DNA of 64,000 bases from an uncultured Sphingorhabdus sp. (GTDB lineage Bacteria; Pseudomonadota; Alphaproteobacteria; Sphingomonadales; Sphingomonadaceae): the NCBI GenBank assembly GCA_937873665.1, contig CALMYW010000460.1:95522-159521 (forward strand), written 5' to 3'. Every line of letters begins with the position of its first letter. The first letter of the stretch is position 1. Below the pieces are notes generated by a model. The model made no database searches. It was not told where the DNA came from and saw only the letters and a program-made list of their open reading frames with translations. Positions 30,531-39,609 of this stretch are shown piece by piece. The translations under genes and the position numbers were made by a program.

Positions 30531-31172
30531 ATGAACAAGTCATTGAAGTTCAAGGCTTTGCTTGCGCTCAGCGCCAGCAGCATGGCAATCACTGGCTGTT
30601 CGACGACGGGCGGATCGAATCTGCCCCCCGCCCCGTCGATTCCCGCGCAGCAGCAGGTAAGCGAAGAATATATCATCGGCCCGCTTGACCAGATTACCAT
30701 CTTTGTCTGGCGCAATCCGGAACTTGGCGCGAAGGTGCAGGTGCGCCCCGACGGTCGCATCACCACCCCATTGATCACCGACATGCCCGCTGCGGGCAAG
30801 ACGGCGACGATGCTGCAGCAGGATATCAAGCTGCAATTGTCGCAATATATCAACGATCCGATCGTTTCAGTGATCGTCAATGAATTTGCCGCGACCAACA
30901 ATCAGCAAGTGCGGATCGTCGGTGCGACCGAAAAGCCTGCCTCAATCCCCTTCCGTGCCGACATGACCTTGCTCGATGCAATGATCGCGGTAGGTGGGCT
31001 GTCCGAATATGCCGCCGGCAACAAGGCGCGGCTTGTGCGCTTCAACAAGGCCACTGGCAAGAGCCAGGAATATGCATTGCGCATCAATGACCTGATCCGC
31101 CGCGGTGACAGCAAATCCAATGTCCTGCTCCAGCCCGGCGATGTCATCATCATCCCCGAAAGCATGTTCTAA
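30531..31172 (+). CDS. XrtA-system polysaccharide export lipoprotein (Wza-like)
   Basis: Outer-membrane polysaccharide export protein of 213 residues. The lipoprotein signal ends ITGC, followed by the Poly_export domain (YIIGPLDQITIFVWRNPELGAKVQVRPDGRI) and a SLBB domain, ending VLLQPGDVIIIPESMF. Start 30531 has the ribosome site GGAAGGATGTGGGA. It is first of ten same-strand genes for the exosortase-A-associated exopolysaccharide. The 181 bp upstream hold no gene and presumably the promoter. Confidence 0.92.
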   Translation: MNKSLKFKALLALSASSMAITGCSTTGGSNLPPAPSIPAQQQVSEEYIIGPLDQITIFVWRNPELGAKVQVRPDGRITTPLITDMPAAGKTATMLQQDIKLQLSQYINDPIVSVIVNEFAATNNQQVRIVGATEKPASIPFRADMTLLDAMIAVGGLSEYAAGNKARLVRFNKATGKSQEYALRINDLIRRGDSKSNVLLQPGDVIIIPESMF

Positions 31173-31191
31173 AGGGTAGCGGCACAGCGAT

Positions 31192-32688
31192 ATGAACGGA
31201 TTGTATGACGAACTGCGCATTGCCGTCCACAGCGTGTGGAACCGCCGCTGGCTGGCGCTTGCCATCGCCTGGGGCGTGTGCCTGCTCGGCTGGCTGGTCG
31301 TCTCGCTGATCCCTGCAAGCTATGAATCAAGCGCGCGGATCATGGTGCGTCCGCAGACGGTGCTGTCGGAAAAGGTGGGTATTACGGCTGGTGAACGCCG
31401 CAAAGCCGTTGAGCAATTGCAGCAGTCGTTGGGCTCGTCCGCCAATCTGGAACGTGTGGTCAAGGGCACGGATATCGGCCGCACGGTTGTGTCGGAAGCC
31501 GAGCTTGCGACCGCCATTTCCGCGCTGCGCCCGAACATCGCGGTGAAGGCCGATCCTACCAATGAGAATGTGTTTTCGATCACCGCGATGCACAAATCGC
31601 CGCGTATTGCGCGGGATGTCGTGCAAAAGCTGATCGACATCGCCGAAGAGGAAAATATCGCCGGTGATCGCGCCGAAACCTCGAAGACGCTCAAATTCCT
31701 CGATGCCCAGCTTGAGGCTCGGCAAAAGGAATTGGCCGAGGCTGAGGCCAAACGCGTTGCCTTCGAAACGCAGAATCTGGGCATGTTGCCGGGGGCCGGT
31801 TCAGCCTCGACCCGCATGGAGGCCGCGCGTGCCGAAATGTCGCAGATCGACACGCAGTTGATCCAGGCGCGCAGTGCTGTTGCAGCGCTGGGCAGCCAAT
31901 TGGCCGGAACCCCCCGCTCGCTGGCAGGTGTCGGCGGAGGCGGCAGCCCGCTGGCTTCGGCACAAAACGACCTCGCTTCGATGAAGGCGCGCGGTTACAC
32001 GGACGACCACCCCGATGTAATCGCGATACGCAACCAGATTGCGATTTTGCGCTCGCAAGGGGCAGGGGCTTCGGCGGGCGGTGGCGGAATGCCAAACCCG
32101 GCTTATGCTTCGCTTCAGTCGATGCTGGCCGAACGCCAGGCATCGGTGACGGCTCTATCCGCGCGCAAAACCGCACTGCAGGCCGAGATCAGCGACTATA
32201 CCGCAAAACAGATTTCGCAACCCGGGCTGTCCGCCGAATATTCGCGTATCAGCCAGGATTATCAGGTGCTGAAAACCCAATATGACAAGCTGCTCGCCGA
32301 CCGCGAAGCGATCCGCCTGCGCGGGCAGGTCGAAAATGAGACCGGCACAGTGCAGTTCGAGGTTGTGGACCAACCCGGCGTACCGTCTGCGCCAGCCAAG
32401 CCCAACCGCCCGCTGTTGCTGGCGCTGGTGCTGTTTGCGGGCCTGGGTGCCGGGGCAGGCGTGGCCTTTGCGCTTGGCCATTTGCAAACCAGCTTCCCGA
32501 CCGCTGCCAAGCTGGAAAAGGCGAGTGGCCTGCCGGTAATCGGCGCGATTTCGCAAATGCTAACCAGTGCGCAACGCGAAGAGCGCAAGCGCAAGATGAA
32601 GATGTTTGTTGGCGGGGCCAGCGGGCTTGTCGGCGTCTTTGCCCTGCTGCTGGTGGTTGAATTCATCCAGCGCGGCATGGCGGCATGA
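31192..32688 (+). CDS. XrtA-system chain-length determinant (Wzz-like)
   Basis: An inner-membrane polysaccharide co-polymerase of 498 residues. There is one N-terminal transmembrane helix (about 20-42), a large periplasmic coiled-coil region with GNVR-like domain, and a C-terminal helix pair (LLLALVLFAGLGAGAGVAFALG and a last helix near 475-490). It sets polymer length and pairs with the tyrosine autokinase encoded next, whose reading frame it overlaps or abuts. Confidence 0.92.
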   Translation: MNGLYDELRIAVHSVWNRRWLALAIAWGVCLLGWLVVSLIPASYESSARIMVRPQTVLSEKVGITAGERRKAVEQLQQSLGSSANLERVVKGTDIGRTVVSEAELATAISALRPNIAVKADPTNENVFSITAMHKSPRIARDVVQKLIDIAEEENIAGDRAETSKTLKFLDAQLEARQKELAEAEAKRVAFETQNLGMLPGAGSASTRMEAARAEMSQIDTQLIQARSAVAALGSQLAGTPRSLAGVGGGGSPLASAQNDLASMKARGYTDDHPDVIAIRNQIAILRSQGAGASAGGGGMPNPAYASLQSMLAERQASVTALSARKTALQAEISDYTAKQISQPGLSAEYSRISQDYQVLKTQYDKLLADREAIRLRGQVENETGTVQFEVVDQPGVPSAPAKPNRPLLLALVLFAGLGAGAGVAFALGHLQTSFPTAAKLEKASGLPVIGAISQMLTSAQREERKRKMKMFVGGASGLVGVFALLLVVEFIQRGMAA

Positions 32689-32702
32689 AGGGGCCCGATA
32701 AA

Positions 32703-33674
32703 ATGAACAAACACAGCCCGATCAAGCCGCCCGCGTCGTTGCTCGAACGCGCCAATGAGATGTATGATTTCGGCGCTGCCTTGCGTGGACCCGCCAAGGA
32801 GGCAGCCCCGGCGGAGCAGCCCGCGCCGCCACCCCTTGCAGAGCCTGAAGCTGCAAAAGCGCCGCCCGCTCCGGCTGCCGCTCCCGCTGCGGCGCCTGTT
32901 ATGCCGCAACCCGTTGTGCGTCCGTCTTCAGGCCGTGCCAAACCGCGCGTCCATATCGATCGCGATGCATTGCGTGCTGCCAATTATATTGATCCGGAAG
33001 GTCCGGTCACAGGCTTGTCTGAAGAATTCCGCATCGTCAAACGCCAGCTTCTGTTGGCCGCTCGCGGTGGCAAGGGTTTCGACGCCATCGAACATGGCGA
33101 ACGCATCCTGATCTGCTCGGCAAACCCCAATGAGGGCAAGACCTTCTGCGCGGTCAATCTCGCTTTGTCGATGGCGACGGAGAAAGACAATCGCGTTCTC
33201 CTCGTCGATGCCGATTTCGCCAAGCCCAGCGTGCTGGCACGGCTGGGCATTGAAGGCGGACGCGGGCTGATGGATGCCCTTGCTGATCCTTCGATCGATG
33301 TTGAAGACCTTGTCATTGAAACCGATGTCGATGGGCTGTCCGTGTTGCCCGCTGGTGCGCAGACCAATCAGGATACCGAATATCTAGCCGCCGCGCGCAC
33401 CGCTGCGGTGCTCGACCAACTGACCAGTCACGATCCGGCCCGGATCATCATTTTCGATTCTCCGCCTGCGCTCGCCGCTTCGCCCGCATCGGTGCTGGCG
33501 CTGCATGTCGGACAGGCGGTGATGGTCGTTCATGCCGATGTGACGACCGAAACAGCCCTCCGCGATGCACTCTCGCTGCTCAGCGGATGCGAGAATATCC
33601 AACTGTTGCTCAATCGTGCCAAATTCTCCCCCACCGGACGCAAGTTCGGCAACTATTATGGATATGGAGCATAA
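32703..33674 (+). CDS. XrtA-system tyrosine autokinase (BY-kinase)
   Basis: A cytoplasmic BY-kinase of about 323 residues. It has a Pro/Ala-rich linker (about 35-75), a P-loop SANPNEGKTFCAVNLALSMA, Walker A' VLLVDADFAKP, Walker B IIIFDSPPAL, and a short C-terminal tyrosine cluster (NYYGYGA). It should regulate polymerisation through the Wzz-like partner. ATG 32703 has GAAGGGG upstream; ATG 32685, overlapping the previous stop, is the alternative and adds six residues. Confidence 0.92.
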   Translation: MNKHSPIKPPASLLERANEMYDFGAALRGPAKEAAPAEQPAPPPLAEPEAAKAPPAPAAAPAAAPVMPQPVVRPSSGRAKPRVHIDRDALRAANYIDPEGPVTGLSEEFRIVKRQLLLAARGGKGFDAIEHGERILICSANPNEGKTFCAVNLALSMATEKDNRVLLVDADFAKPSVLARLGIEGGRGLMDALADPSIDVEDLVIETDVDGLSVLPAGAQTNQDTEYLAAARTAAVLDQLTSHDPARIIIFDSPPALAASPASVLALHVGQAVMVVHADVTTETALRDALSLLSGCENIQLLLNRAKFSPTGRKFGNYYGYGA

Positions 33675-33675
33675 A

Positions 33676-35367
33676 ATGCCCAGCCAAACTCAAGCCGGAA
33701 CCAAACTGCTGCTTGCTTCGGTTGCACTGATAGCTCTGCCGTCGATGGCGCATGCGCAACTACTCGACACCGATTGGTCAGATACGGAAAACAGCGCGCC
33801 TGCTGCTGCTGCCGAGGCGCCCGCCAAGAAAGAACGCACGCGTCGCGCAGAGGTTCGGCCCTATCTGGAGGCACGGCAGGTTCTGCTGGCTGATCTCGAC
33901 GATGGAGGTGATGTCCTAACTTATTCGACGCTGGCCGTCGGCGTTGATGCAAGCGTTTCTGAGCGGAATGCCGAGGCGCAGGTGAATGTGCGTTACGAAA
34001 GGCTGATCGGATATAGCAGCCGGGTTCGCGATCAGGACAATCTCAGTGGTCTTGCACGCGGTAATGCCCGCTTAGGTCGCAATGTGAGTATTGAGGCCGG
34101 TGCCTATGCCAGCCGTGCCCGGACAGATAATCGCGCGCCGACGCCGGGAACCTTTCTCGGCAATCCGGATAATGTGAGCCATGTGTATTCGGTCTATACC
34201 GGTCCGACATTTACCGCCCAACTCGACGATGTGACCGTCGCTTCTTCACTGCGTGCAGGATATACCAAGGTCGACAATGGCCGCGTCGCCACTCTCCCGT
34301 CAGGGCAGCCGGCGGTGCCAACTTTTGACGACAGCGTCAGCTATGCGGCGCAGGCAACCGTCGCCATGCAACCAGGGCGTTTGCCCGTGGGCTGGGCCGT
34401 CAGCACGGGATGGAACCGTGAAGATTCGAGCCAGCTCGACCAACGCATAGACGAAAAATATATGCGCGCCGATGTGACAGTGCCCGTTTCGCCCACGCTC
34501 GCACTCGTTGGCGGTGTCGGCTATGAAAATGTCGAAGTCAGTGAGCGCGACGCGCTGCGCGATGCATCCGGAAATCCGGTTCTGACTTCCAGCGGCCGCT
34601 ATGTTACGGACCCGGCCTCCCCTCGATTGAACGCCTATGACAGTGATGGGTTGATCTGGGATGCCGGGGTTCTGTGGCGTCCCAGCAGACGAACCTCGCT
34701 CGAGGCGCGCTATGGCCATCGCTATGGCAGCGATACTTATTATGGCAGTTTCAACTACGCGCCGAGTGAACGCATGGTGGTGAATGTCTCGGTCTATGAC
34801 ACCATTTCGGGCTTTGGCAGCTCGCTCAATCGAGCGCTTGCAGGATTGCCAACCCAGTTCACCGCGATCCGGAACCCACTCTCGGGCGATCTGGGCAATT
34901 GCGCATTCGGCAATACAGGTAGCACCTGCCTCGGCAATGCGCTCGGGTCGCTGCGCCCGTCAGCTTTCCGTTCACGCGGAATTTCCGCATCGATGGTCAC
35001 CAGCAGTGGCGGCTGGGATTCGGGCATCGCTGCTGGCTATAATCGCCAGAAATTCCTGAACTCGCCGCTCGGCGCGCTGCCCGAACTCGACGGGCTGGTT
35101 GACCAGAATTACTATATCGTCGGCTATCTTGGCCGCGATCTTGATCGACGTTCACGCTTCGAAACCAATGTTTACGGCAATCTGCTCGAACCTGGCTTTG
35201 CACTGGCGCCTGATATCTTTAGCATCGGTGCCAATGCAGCCTATTATCGCCAGATCTGGCGCGGGCTTACGGCCGGTGCCGCTGTCGGCATCGACAGCGT
35301 AAAGCCGGAAGATGCCGATGGCGATGTCACCGCATCGGCGCTGCTCGGGCTGCGCTACAGCTTTTAA
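33676..35367 (+). CDS. XrtA-system outer-membrane beta-barrel protein (TIGR03016-like)
   Basis: A 563-residue secreted protein with signal peptide LLLASVALIALPSMAHAQ and a body of alternating aromatic/glycine strands ending ALLGLRYSF, an outer-membrane barrel signature. Position in the exosortase locus and size match the PEP-CTERM system outer-membrane protein family, whose exact role (export channel or anchoring) is not settled. Start 33676 has GGAG 7 nt upstream and overlaps nothing. Confidence 0.85.
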   Translation: MPSQTQAGTKLLLASVALIALPSMAHAQLLDTDWSDTENSAPAAAAEAPAKKERTRRAEVRPYLEARQVLLADLDDGGDVLTYSTLAVGVDASVSERNAEAQVNVRYERLIGYSSRVRDQDNLSGLARGNARLGRNVSIEAGAYASRARTDNRAPTPGTFLGNPDNVSHVYSVYTGPTFTAQLDDVTVASSLRAGYTKVDNGRVATLPSGQPAVPTFDDSVSYAAQATVAMQPGRLPVGWAVSTGWNREDSSQLDQRIDEKYMRADVTVPVSPTLALVGGVGYENVEVSERDALRDASGNPVLTSSGRYVTDPASPRLNAYDSDGLIWDAGVLWRPSRRTSLEARYGHRYGSDTYYGSFNYAPSERMVVNVSVYDTISGFGSSLNRALAGLPTQFTAIRNPLSGDLGNCAFGNTGSTCLGNALGSLRPSAFRSRGISASMVTSSGGWDSGIAAGYNRQKFLNSPLGALPELDGLVDQNYYIVGYLGRDLDRRSRFETNVYGNLLEPGFALAPDIFSIGANAAYYRQIWRGLTAGAAVGIDSVKPEDADGDVTASALLGLRYSF

Positions 35368-35393
35368 GGCCAACTGACAGGGAAGATAAGACC

Positions 35394-36467
35394 ATGTACG
35401 ATCAATATTACGGCTTGTCAGGACGCCCATTCCAGCTGACGCCCGATCCGCATTATTATTTTGAAAGCGGAACGCACCGCAAGGCGCTCTCCTATCTCGG
35501 CTATGGCCTTGCGCAGGGCGAAGGTTTCATCGTCATCACCGGCGAGGTCGGTTCAGGCAAGTCGACTTTGGTCAGCCATTTGATGCAGACGATCGACAAG
35601 GCGCGCCTCACGGCTGCCACCATTGTCACCAGCCAGCTCGACGCCGTTGATCTGGTACAGATGACTGCCGAAAGCTTTGGTATCGATACGCGCGGCATGG
35701 ACAAGGCCGCAACGCTGAAGGCAATCGAGAACTTCCTCCATGCCGAGGCGCGCGCAGGACGCCGCTGCCTGCTGGTGGTTGACGAAGCGCAGAATCTGAC
35801 GGTCGATGCGCTGGAAGAATTGCGTATGCTGTCGAACTTCCAACTTGGTTCAACCGCGCTGTTGCAGATATTCCTGCTCGGCCAGCCGGAGTTCCGCAAT
35901 TTGCTGCAGACTGCGCCCGAACTGGAGCAGCTGCGCCAACGTGTGATCGCGACGCACCATCTGGAAGCGATGGATGCCGACGAGGTGCAGCCCTATGTCG
36001 AACATCGCCTTGCGCGCGCGGGATGGACCGGTCGTCCACAACTGACCGCAGATGCTTATGATGTTTTGTACAACGAAACCGGCGGTGTGCCGCGCAAGTT
36101 GAACGCATTGATGAACCGCTGCCTGTTGATGGGTGCAGTCGAGCAGACTGATACCATTAATGGCGATCTGGTTGTTGCCGTGATTGCCGACATGACCGGC
36201 AAACCGTTCGAATATGATGCCACCCTGGCGTCGCAGGCACCTATGGCCGAGGCGGCGACCGTGCCAGCCGCTGCAAATGCGCAGGCTGCATCTGCCGCCC
36301 CGGATGGCGCGCAGTATCAGGCGCTGGCATCGCGCATCGATCAGATCGAAGCGCGCATGGCGGCACAGGATGTGACCATGCGCAGGGTGCTTGCCATGCT
36401 GATCGATTGGATGGAAAAGGAAAACCAGTCGCTCGCCGCCCGCATGCGGGATATGCGTGCAGCCTGA
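35394..36467 (+). CDS. XrtA-associated AAA ATPase (ExeA-like)
   Basis: A 357-residue ATPase starting MYDQYYGLSGRPFQLTPDPHYYFES, typical of ExeA/GspA-type and PEP-CTERM-associated ATPases. Walker A is GEVGSGKSTLVSHLM and Walker B is CLLVVDEAQNL. The C-terminus is an Ala-rich linker and a coiled coil (LASRIDQIEARMAAQDVTMRRVLAML). Its partner and role in the pathway are unknown. Confidence 0.92.
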   Translation: MYDQYYGLSGRPFQLTPDPHYYFESGTHRKALSYLGYGLAQGEGFIVITGEVGSGKSTLVSHLMQTIDKARLTAATIVTSQLDAVDLVQMTAESFGIDTRGMDKAATLKAIENFLHAEARAGRRCLLVVDEAQNLTVDALEELRMLSNFQLGSTALLQIFLLGQPEFRNLLQTAPELEQLRQRVIATHHLEAMDADEVQPYVEHRLARAGWTGRPQLTADAYDVLYNETGGVPRKLNALMNRCLLMGAVEQTDTINGDLVVAVIADMTGKPFEYDATLASQAPMAEAATVPAAANAQAASAAPDGAQYQALASRIDQIEARMAAQDVTMRRVLAMLIDWMEKENQSLAARMRDMRAA

Positions 36468-36494
36468 TCTTGGAAGGATGAAGGGTTTTATCCT

Positions 36495-37337
36495 TTGTAC
36501 AATGCTTTGTCGGTCGATGTTGAAGACTGGTTTCAGGTCGGGGCGTTCGAGAATGTAATCTCGCGCGATAGCTGGGACACGCGCGAATGCCGTGTCGAGC
36601 GCAACACCGACGCCTTGCTCGCGATGTTTGACGAGGCAGGCATTAAGGCGACCTTCTTTACTTTGGGCTGGGTTGCAGAGCGGTATCCTGCGCTCATCCG
36701 CCGGATAGCCGATGCGGGACACGAACTGGGCAATCATGGCCAGAACCATGATCGCGTGTTCACCTTCACACCGCAGCAATTTGCCGCCGACCTTGAACGA
36801 TCGCGAAAGACGATCGAGGATGCGGGCGGCGTTGTCGTAAAGGGCTATCGCGCGCCGAGTTTCTCGATCAACCCGAACACGCCCTGGGCGCATGAAATCA
36901 TGGCCGAGCAGGGCTATACCTATTCGTCGAGCATCAACCCGATCAACCACGATCACTATGGCTGGGCGGATGCGCCGCGTTTTGCCTTCCATCCTATATC
37001 CGGCAGCGATTTTGTCGAAATACCGGTGACCACAGCAATGCTTGGCCCGAAGCGGATTGCAGCAGGCGGCGGCGGATTTTTCCGGCTATTGCCTTATGTC
37101 TATTCGCGTTGGGCAGTGCGGCAGGTCAATGCCGAAGCGCGCCCGGGCATCATCTATTTTCACCCCTGGGAAATCGATCCGGGCCAGCCGCGCGTGGCGA
37201 ATGCGTCGATCAAATCCAAGCTGCGCCATTATACGAAGCTGGATGCAATGGCAGGCAAGCTGAAACGGCTCATTGCCGACTTCAAATGGGACAGGCTTGA
37301 TCGCATCGTCGAACAGGAAAAGGCCAAAATCGCATGA
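36495..37337 (+). CDS. XrtA-system polysaccharide deacetylase
   Basis: A 280-residue NodB-domain (CE4) deacetylase. SVDVEDWFQV carries the catalytic/metal Asp pair, HELGNHGQNHDRVF the metal histidines, and YRAPSFSI the conserved Arg loop. It should remove N-acetyl groups from the exopolysaccharide. The start is a TTG (36495), giving MYNALSVDVEDWFQV; no in-frame ATG precedes the conserved domain, and GAAGGATGAAGG lies upstream. Confidence 0.92.
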   Translation: MYNALSVDVEDWFQVGAFENVISRDSWDTRECRVERNTDALLAMFDEAGIKATFFTLGWVAERYPALIRRIADAGHELGNHGQNHDRVFTFTPQQFAADLERSRKTIEDAGGVVVKGYRAPSFSINPNTPWAHEIMAEQGYTYSSSINPINHDHYGWADAPRFAFHPISGSDFVEIPVTTAMLGPKRIAAGGGGFFRLLPYVYSRWAVRQVNAEARPGIIYFHPWEIDPGQPRVANASIKSKLRHYTKLDAMAGKLKRLIADFKWDRLDRIVEQEKAKIA

Positions 37338-38407
37338 ATGCGCCGCTGATCCATGAACGGGTGACTGTGCGCAGGGTCGATCTTACATTGTCTGATGAAA
37401 CCAGGCGGATCGATTCATGGGTTCGTGAACAACCGCCCTCAACGCCATTTCACCTGCCGTGCTGGCTCAATGCCATTGAGCGCGGCACCGGCCATAAGGC
37501 CTATTGCCTCGTGGCAGAGAATGAGTCGGGTGACATGGCCGGTCTGGTACCGCTGCACGCCGTGGGCTCTCCGCTATTCGGGCGCGCTCTGGTGTCGAGC
37601 GGCTTTGCTGTGGGTGGCGGCATTCTGGCCGGTTCGCAGGGCGTTGCTGACCGGCTGGCCGATGCCGTTTGGGACCTTGCTGTTGAACTCAATTGCCCAA
37701 CTGCCGAATTACGTGGCGGAGCGATCCCGCATCAGAGATGGATCGTCAAAAGCGATGCCCATGCCAATTTCGAACGCGAATTGGCGGGCGATGACGAGGC
37801 CCAATTGCTCGCTATCCCGCGCAAGCAACGGGCGGAGGTGCGCAAGGGGCTCGACAAAGGATTGGCAATCGAAACCGGCAATGGCCAGCGCGATCTCGAT
37901 TGGCACTACCGCGTTTATGCCGAAAGTGTGCGCAATCTCGGCACGCCGGTCTTCCCGCGCGCGCTGATGGCAGAGACGCTGAAGGCCTTTGGCGATGATG
38001 CCGATATCCTGACCGTGCTGTCGGATGGCAAACCGGTAGCGAGCGTTTTGAGCCTATATTTCAATGGCGCGGTCATGCCTTATTGGGGCGGGGGTGTTTG
38101 GGAAGCACGGGCGTTGCGAGCCAACGACGTGATGTATTATGCGCTGATGAACCATGCGCGTCGGCGCGGTTGCTCGCGTTTTGATTTCGGGCGATCAAAA
38201 GTTGATTCAGGGGCTTATTTCTTCAAGAAAAACTGGGGGTTCGAGCCTGAACCTCTGTCCTATTCTACACGTACTGCGGATGGCTCCCCGCCGCGCGACG
38301 TGAACCCGAATAGCGCGAAATATAGGTCAGTCGTCTCTGCATGGCAGAAACTGCCATTGCCCATCGCCAACCTGATCGGTCCCTGGATTTCCAAGGGTCT
38401 CGGCTGA
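37334..38407 (+). CDS. XrtA-system FemAB-like acyltransferase
   Basis: A 357-residue GNAT-fold (FemAB/BioF2-type) protein. The paired GNAT domains include LLAIPRKQRAEVRKGLDKGL and the late RGCSRFDFGRSKVDSGAYFFKKNWGFEPEPL. In exosortase loci this family is thought to transfer an amino-acyl or acyl group to a polysaccharide or peptide. It overlaps the deacetylase stop (ATGA). Confidence 0.9.
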   Translation: MNAPLIHERVTVRRVDLTLSDETRRIDSWVREQPPSTPFHLPCWLNAIERGTGHKAYCLVAENESGDMAGLVPLHAVGSPLFGRALVSSGFAVGGGILAGSQGVADRLADAVWDLAVELNCPTAELRGGAIPHQRWIVKSDAHANFERELAGDDEAQLLAIPRKQRAEVRKGLDKGLAIETGNGQRDLDWHYRVYAESVRNLGTPVFPRALMAETLKAFGDDADILTVLSDGKPVASVLSLYFNGAVMPYWGGGVWEARALRANDVMYYALMNHARRRGCSRFDFGRSKVDSGAYFFKKNWGFEPEPLSYSTRTADGSPPRDVNPNSAKYRSVVSAWQKLPLPIANLIGPWISKGLG

Positions 38408-39609
38408 TGCGCGAGATATTGTTCCTCGCCCACCGCGTCCCCTGGCCCCCGGACCGCGGCGACAAGATCCGTTCCTTCCACATCCTCAAAAAACTGCAGA
38501 CGATGGCACCTGTGCATGTCGGTGCCTTCGCCGATGACGCACGTGACATGGAATGTGCCGAGGCAGAACGGGCAGGGTTGGCGTCGCTGCACGTTGAACT
38601 ACGCGACAAGCCCAGCTGGTTTTCGGGTGTTGAGGCGATGGCAAGCGGCAAACCGGTTTCGCTGACCGCCTTCGGTTCGAAGGCGATGCAGGATTGGGTC
38701 GATGAACGGCTTTCTAGTGGAGCGATCAGCCACATCTTCGTTTTTTCAGGCCAGATGGCCCAATATGTCCCCGTCGGTTTTGACGGTCGTTTCGTCATGG
38801 ACTTTGTTGACGTCGATAGCGCGAAGTTCGAGAGCTATGCGCAAGAAGGCAATGCGTTGATGCGCTGGGTCTATGCGCGGGAGGCAAAGAAGCTTGCCAA
38901 TTTTGAAGCTGAAATTGCCAAGCGCGCCGATGCCAGCCTTTTTGTCAGCGAAGCCGAAGCCGCGCTGTTCCGTGAGCGAAGCGGGGTAGCCAACGCCGCC
39001 GCGCTGGGGAACGGCATCGACACGATTTTTTATGACCCGGCTGCGAAGTTCAAGAAACTCCATCCGGTTTTTCCCGATCCCCTGATCGTCTTCACCGGGC
39101 AGATGGATTATCGCCCTAATATCGAAGCTGTCAGCGAGTTTGCCCGCAATGCTATGCCAGCGATCCGGCAGGCACATCCGGAAACCACCTTCGCGATTGT
39201 CGGTCGAAATCCGACGCCTGCTGTTGTTGAACTGTCAGCGCTTCCCGGCGTGCAGGTGACAGGCGCGGTCGATGATGTACGCACATGGCTTGCAGGCGCC
39301 GATGTCGTCGTTGCACCATTGCGCATTGCTCGCGGTATCCAGAACAAGGTGCTGGAGGCAATGGCGATGGCCAAGCCTGTTGTCGCGTCCAGCGCCGCCG
39401 CTGAAGGTATCGACGCGGTTGCCGGCAAGCATCTGCTGGTCGCCAAAAATGTTGAAGAAGAGGCCGCCAAGGTCTCGGCGCTGCTGTCCGATACCGACGA
39501 ACGCCTTCGACTGGGAGCGGAGGCTCGTGCGCATGTCATCACCCATTATGGCTGGGATGCGCAGCTTGCCTCGCTTGAAGGGTTGATCAAAGGCGAGGCT
39601 GCAAAATGA
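38407..39609 (+). CDS. XrtA-system glycosyltransferase (GT4, TIGR03087-like)
   Basis: A 400-residue retaining GT-B glycosyltransferase. The N-terminal domain starts MREILFLAHRVPWPPDRGDKIRSFH; the donor-site domain has VVAPLRIARGIQNKVLEAMAMAKPVVASSAAAEGI with the GT4 Glu. ATG 38407 overlaps the previous stop by one base. It adds a sugar to the repeat unit of the exopolysaccharide; donor and acceptor are unknown. Confidence 0.92.
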   Translation: MREILFLAHRVPWPPDRGDKIRSFHILKKLQTMAPVHVGAFADDARDMECAEAERAGLASLHVELRDKPSWFSGVEAMASGKPVSLTAFGSKAMQDWVDERLSSGAISHIFVFSGQMAQYVPVGFDGRFVMDFVDVDSAKFESYAQEGNALMRWVYAREAKKLANFEAEIAKRADASLFVSEAEAALFRERSGVANAAALGNGIDTIFYDPAAKFKKLHPVFPDPLIVFTGQMDYRPNIEAVSEFARNAMPAIRQAHPETTFAIVGRNPTPAVVELSALPGVQVTGAVDDVRTWLAGADVVVAPLRIARGIQNKVLEAMAMAKPVVASSAAAEGIDAVAGKHLLVAKNVEEEAAKVSALLSDTDERLRLGAEARAHVITHYGWDAQLASLEGLIKGEAAK